Assembly: GCA_964485515.1 (NCBI GenBank)
Contig: CAZALT010000025.1
Location: 1-29,016 of the forward strand
DNA from: CAZALT01 sp964485515
Lineage (GTDB): Bacteria; Actinomycetota; Acidimicrobiia; Acidimicrobiales; Acidimicrobilacustridaceae
Direction: 5' to 3'
Length of the DNA: 29,016 nucleotides
This document shows positions 28,101 through 29,016 of this stretch, piece after piece. The position numbers and the translations under genes are program-made. The notes under the pieces are model-generated. The model saw only the letters and a list, made by a program, of their open reading frames with translations. It was not told the origin of the DNA and did not search any database. The number at the start of each line of letters is the position of its first letter. The first letter of the stretch is position 1.

Positions 28101-28262
28101 CTGCAACGCCAGCGCGCCCTCTACCGACTCGCCTTCGGCCAACCCCGCCAGGAAGACCTTCTCACCATCCTCGACCAACAGGGCTACGCCACTGACGACC
28201 AGCGTCTCGCCGACCTCCGCATTGACTTGCGCCCACCGACGAGTCGAACGACCCACGCGTAG
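25119..28262 (+). CDS. SNF2-like superfamily 2 helicase/translocase, third gene of the operon
   Basis: This 1047-residue protein has a near N-terminal motif I, VADEVGMGKTLVARG (Lys49). Motif II is LVILDEFQRF (D267-Q270, a DEFQ box) and motif III is LLLSATPYKM (S306-P309). Far downstream are VLASTSVGQEGIDF and DFEQREGRVHRFKG (Q912-R916 region), motifs V and VI. About 570 residues separate motif III from motif V, much more than in ordinary SNF2 proteins, so a large insertion or extra domain lies between the two RecA lobes. The ATG overlaps the PLD stop by ATGA. It probably translocates on DNA and delivers or licenses the PLD nuclease (inference), as DrmD and DrmC are thought to cooperate in DISARM. 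The stop codon sits in a 7-bp hairpin. Confidence 0.88.
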   Translation: MSRTRSADTAFATLKDFQVDTVEYVLRRLYDDPDDTDRFLVADEVGMGKTLVARGVIAGAIERLQHDDTVDRIDIIYICSNADIARQNIAKLDVRGDGTKPLSTRITMLATQLRDLNRAMPDGTKTVNLVAFTPGTSFDKGHRSGRVEERALLYWLLEPIIDGTRAEKNALQRILRMDVNEYRWDSILAGFDEPDSVPDATVTKRFRAAARPSRATADLRDFVEEMTGRYQLNADQTRRRLEIVGALRAMLAKVSVDCLEPDLVILDEFQRFKHLLEHPDIDAEREVSQLANDLFTAEQVKVLLLSATPYKMFTLAEERGLTGDDHYSDFIATVDFLEYPKHTGTSLRLKTALADFRRRAVAGSDPQAAKDQVENILRQVMCRTERPVSGIGDMVTEKADQPDPPTADDLLGFVALKTIADEVGGALSVEYWKSAPYFLNFMDGYQLSQKFRHADLDPWSKRALLEHAQVIRRSDLRGTEEIDPANARFRQLVSETLDKGLWKLLWLPPSMPYCEPAGPYAEIDAATVTKHLIFSSWAAAPTAIASLLSWTATHRMQASIEGDGPTRPRLAYRIGDDGRPAGMTALALFSPTPGLAELTDPLAFARQTPDDVLPAEDAVAHAQARVEGLIAMAGRASSTLSRDTWFWAAPFAIDGTDHHHELAGVISEKDTASDDRGLAAHLAAADQAARDDVELGAHPPDLARWVALVGLAGPANVAWRSLRRVTTGIPEITDAGIRRAAAVIAAGFRSLFNRPEVMALLDSQGAQLAYWQSVLLYCLGGNLQAVLDEYLHHLVGNQNPNDDDALLAMASDIRSAISLHVAALQAFDPSRPDTPLRFNSRFALRYGSAKGTVKTDEKSIERMSDVQAAFNSPFWPMVLASTSVGQEGIDFHWWCHSLVHWNLPANPADFEQREGRVHRFKGHAVRKNVADAHRTDALRADTTDPWVAAFAAAERTRQPGMNDLWPWWTYPGDAKIERWIPSFPLSKDQAREGRLQRQRALYRLAFGQPRQEDLLTILDQQGYATDDQRLADLRIDLRPPTSRTTHA

Positions 28263-28270
28263 GCGCGTGG
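28253..28270 (+). terminator. Hairpin at the helicase stop codon, possible terminator
   Basis: CCACGCG (28253-28259), loop TAGG, CGCGTGG (28264-28270) is a perfect 7-bp GC-rich stem enclosing the TAG stop. No T-run follows, so it would be an atypical intrinsic terminator or an mRNA 3'-end stabiliser. Confidence 0.4.
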
Positions 28271-28274
28271 TAAC

Positions 28275-28600
28275 AACCGGGCGGCCTATGAGACGTTGCG
28301 GCGGGCCTCCGCTCGTGTTTGCACCGAGAGGCGATCCGGTCGAACCGGGATCCGAACGCGGCAATGAACTGTTCGTCGGCGAAGGACTGCGCGACGCGGG
28401 GTAGGTCCTCGAGCCACATCTCGGGCACGTCGTCGCGGAAGGCGTCGTAGGCGAGCAGCGCCGTGACCCACAGCTCCGCTGCCATCCGCGGTGCGAGCGG
28501 GCTGTCCGCGTACAGCTGGCGAAGTCAGGGTGGCCATCCGCGAGGAGATGATGACATCAGGGGCTCGTCCGGGCGGCCGATGTCGATGACATCGACAGGG
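28275..28600 (-). pseudogene. Decayed gene fragment near the att end
   Basis: The minus strand reads LRQLYADSPLAPRMAAELWV, then LLAYDAFRDDVPEMWLEDLP and VAQSFADEQFIAAFGSRFDR, a convincing protein stretch of about 75 codons (28290-28520). It has no proper stop before running antisense into the helicase gene. Upstream, a stop and at least one frame change separate it from VDVIDIGRPDEPLMSSS (around 28550-28600). The gene is therefore broken at both ends. The family is not recognised; position suggests an old backbone gene of the element. Confidence 0.45.
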
Positions 28601-28751
28601 GCGGGGCGCTGGCGTCGGCCCGACGACTGGGCGGTCGATCACGGCGGGCTGCTCGTCCTCCGCCCTGCGATCGAGTGGCCTCGGTCGTGCGGCGGGGGTG
28701 GTCAACCCGACGGTCGACGTCTTGGGAGGGTGAGAGCGCCTTGACCCGGCG

Positions 28752-28865
28752 GTGCCCGACCGTCACCGTGAGGAGATCGACGGCGATCTCGACGGCGCTG
28801 CGTTCACCCCGGCCCTCGAGTTCTTCTACCGGCTTTTCTACCGGGAGGGCTGGTATCAGGTGTGA
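28752..28865 (+). other. Short open frame, possible C-terminal remnant
   Basis: The frame reads HREEIDGDLDGAAFTPALEF followed by FYRLFYREGWYQV and a stop. The composition is protein-like and unlike the noise around it. The only in-frame start is a GTG without a well-placed ribosome binding site, so this is either a 37-residue peptide or, more likely, the end of a decayed gene. No function can be assigned. Confidence 0.25.
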
Positions 28866-28914
28866 TGGAGAGGTACGGTTTGGCACGCCGGAAATGAGAA
28901 ACCCCAGCTCACAG

Positions 28915-28928
28915 GTACCAAATGGTAC
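28915..28928. repeat. Palindrome next to the att site
   Basis: GTACCA, AA, TGGTAC form a 14-base inverted repeat about 35 bases from the tRNA-derived repeat. The heptamer GGTACGG occurs at 28872-28878 and again at 28924-28930. Repeated short sites beside an att core could bind an integrase or excisionase; this is only suggestive. Confidence 0.35.
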
Positions 28929-28961
28929 GGGAAGGGACGGGCTGGATAGGTGACTATCAAT

Positions 28962-29006
28962 CTCATAACCCGAAGGTCGCAGGTTCAAATCCTGCCCCCG
29001 CCACCA
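28962..29006 (+). other. 3' part of a tRNA-Met(CAU) gene: probable att site at the element's end
   Basis: The segment begins with the anticodon loop CTCATAA (CAT at 28964-28966). It continues through the 3' anticodon strand CCCGA, the variable region, a full T-arm (GCAGG, TTCAAAT, CCTGC), the 3' acceptor strand CCCCGCC, discriminator A and an encoded CCA (29004-29006). The 5' half is missing: the bases before the loop (ATCAAT) cannot pair with CCCGA, and no GGCGGGG acceptor strand or D-arm lies upstream. A tRNA 3' half starting exactly at the anticodon loop is what remains at the distal end of an element that integrated into a tRNA gene. It is not a functional tRNA. The intact gene should lie at the other end of the element. 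Confidence 0.8.
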
Positions 29007-29016
29007 ACTTGAATGC

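Noticed and set aside
22050..28262. DISARM system
   Set aside because: PLD and SNF2-like proteins are present, but no DrmA, DrmB or DISARM methyltransferase is found, and DUF6361 is not a DISARM component.
28557..28988. Minus-strand ORF beginning MNLRPSGYE
   Set aside because: This N-terminus is the well-known false translation of the complement of a tRNA 3' half, and the rest is compositionally random.
28930..29006. Complete tRNA-Met gene
   Set aside because: The bases before the anticodon loop cannot form the anticodon stem, D-arm or acceptor 5' strand; only the 3' part is present.
1..29016. CRISPR array
   Set aside because: No set of regularly spaced short direct repeats was seen. The only long repeat is the pglX duplication.

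Overview
The window looks like a high-GC actinobacterial sequence. Codons are strongly G/C-biased at the third position, GTG starts are common, and the protein families present are familiar from actinomycete mobile elements. It reads as one end of an integrated mobile element that carries a large anti-phage defence island. I could not run searches, so all family names come from motifs and remembered family patterns.

Layout. (1) 2-3373: element backbone. It holds the C-terminal part of a large SNF2-type helicase of the kind found on integrative/conjugative elements, a small conserved-type hypothetical gene, and a convergent hypothetical gene whose ribosome binding site lies in an 8-bp inverted repeat. 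(2) 3585-20474: a complete BREX phage-exclusion operon of eight genes on one strand, each start overlapping the previous stop by 1-14 bases: brxE, brxA, brxB, brxC, pglX, pglX, pglZ, brxL. The core is type 1 (brxABC-pglX-pglZ-brxL), but it carries a type-6-like brxE, two tandem pglX methyltransferase genes with different central regions, and a brxL whose C-terminus is an AlbA_2/Schlafen-like domain instead of the Lon-like domain of canonical BrxL. (3) 20573-21511: an FRG-domain gene on the opposite strand. (4) 21512-22049: gene debris, including a frameshifted NHL-repeat fragment. (5) 22050-28262: a tightly overlapping three-gene operon encoding a DUF6361 protein, a two-motif phospholipase-D-type protein and a 1047-residue SNF2-like helicase. 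This resembles DISARM in using PLD plus SNF2 proteins, but it has no DrmA, DrmB or methyltransferase. It is my best candidate for a little-described defence system. (6) 28263-29016: decayed coding fragments, a short palindrome, and the 3' part of a tRNA-Met(CAU) gene from the anticodon loop to CCA. That last item is the signature of an attachment-site duplication left by tRNA-directed integration.

Working model. BREX probably marks host DNA through one or both PglX enzymes and blocks phage replication through BrxC, PglZ and BrxL. The DUF6361-PLD-helicase operon probably adds an independent nuclease/translocase barrier, and the FRG gene may be a further effector. All of it appears to be cargo between the element's helicase gene and its att end. 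No integrase, CRISPR array or complete RNA gene is visible.
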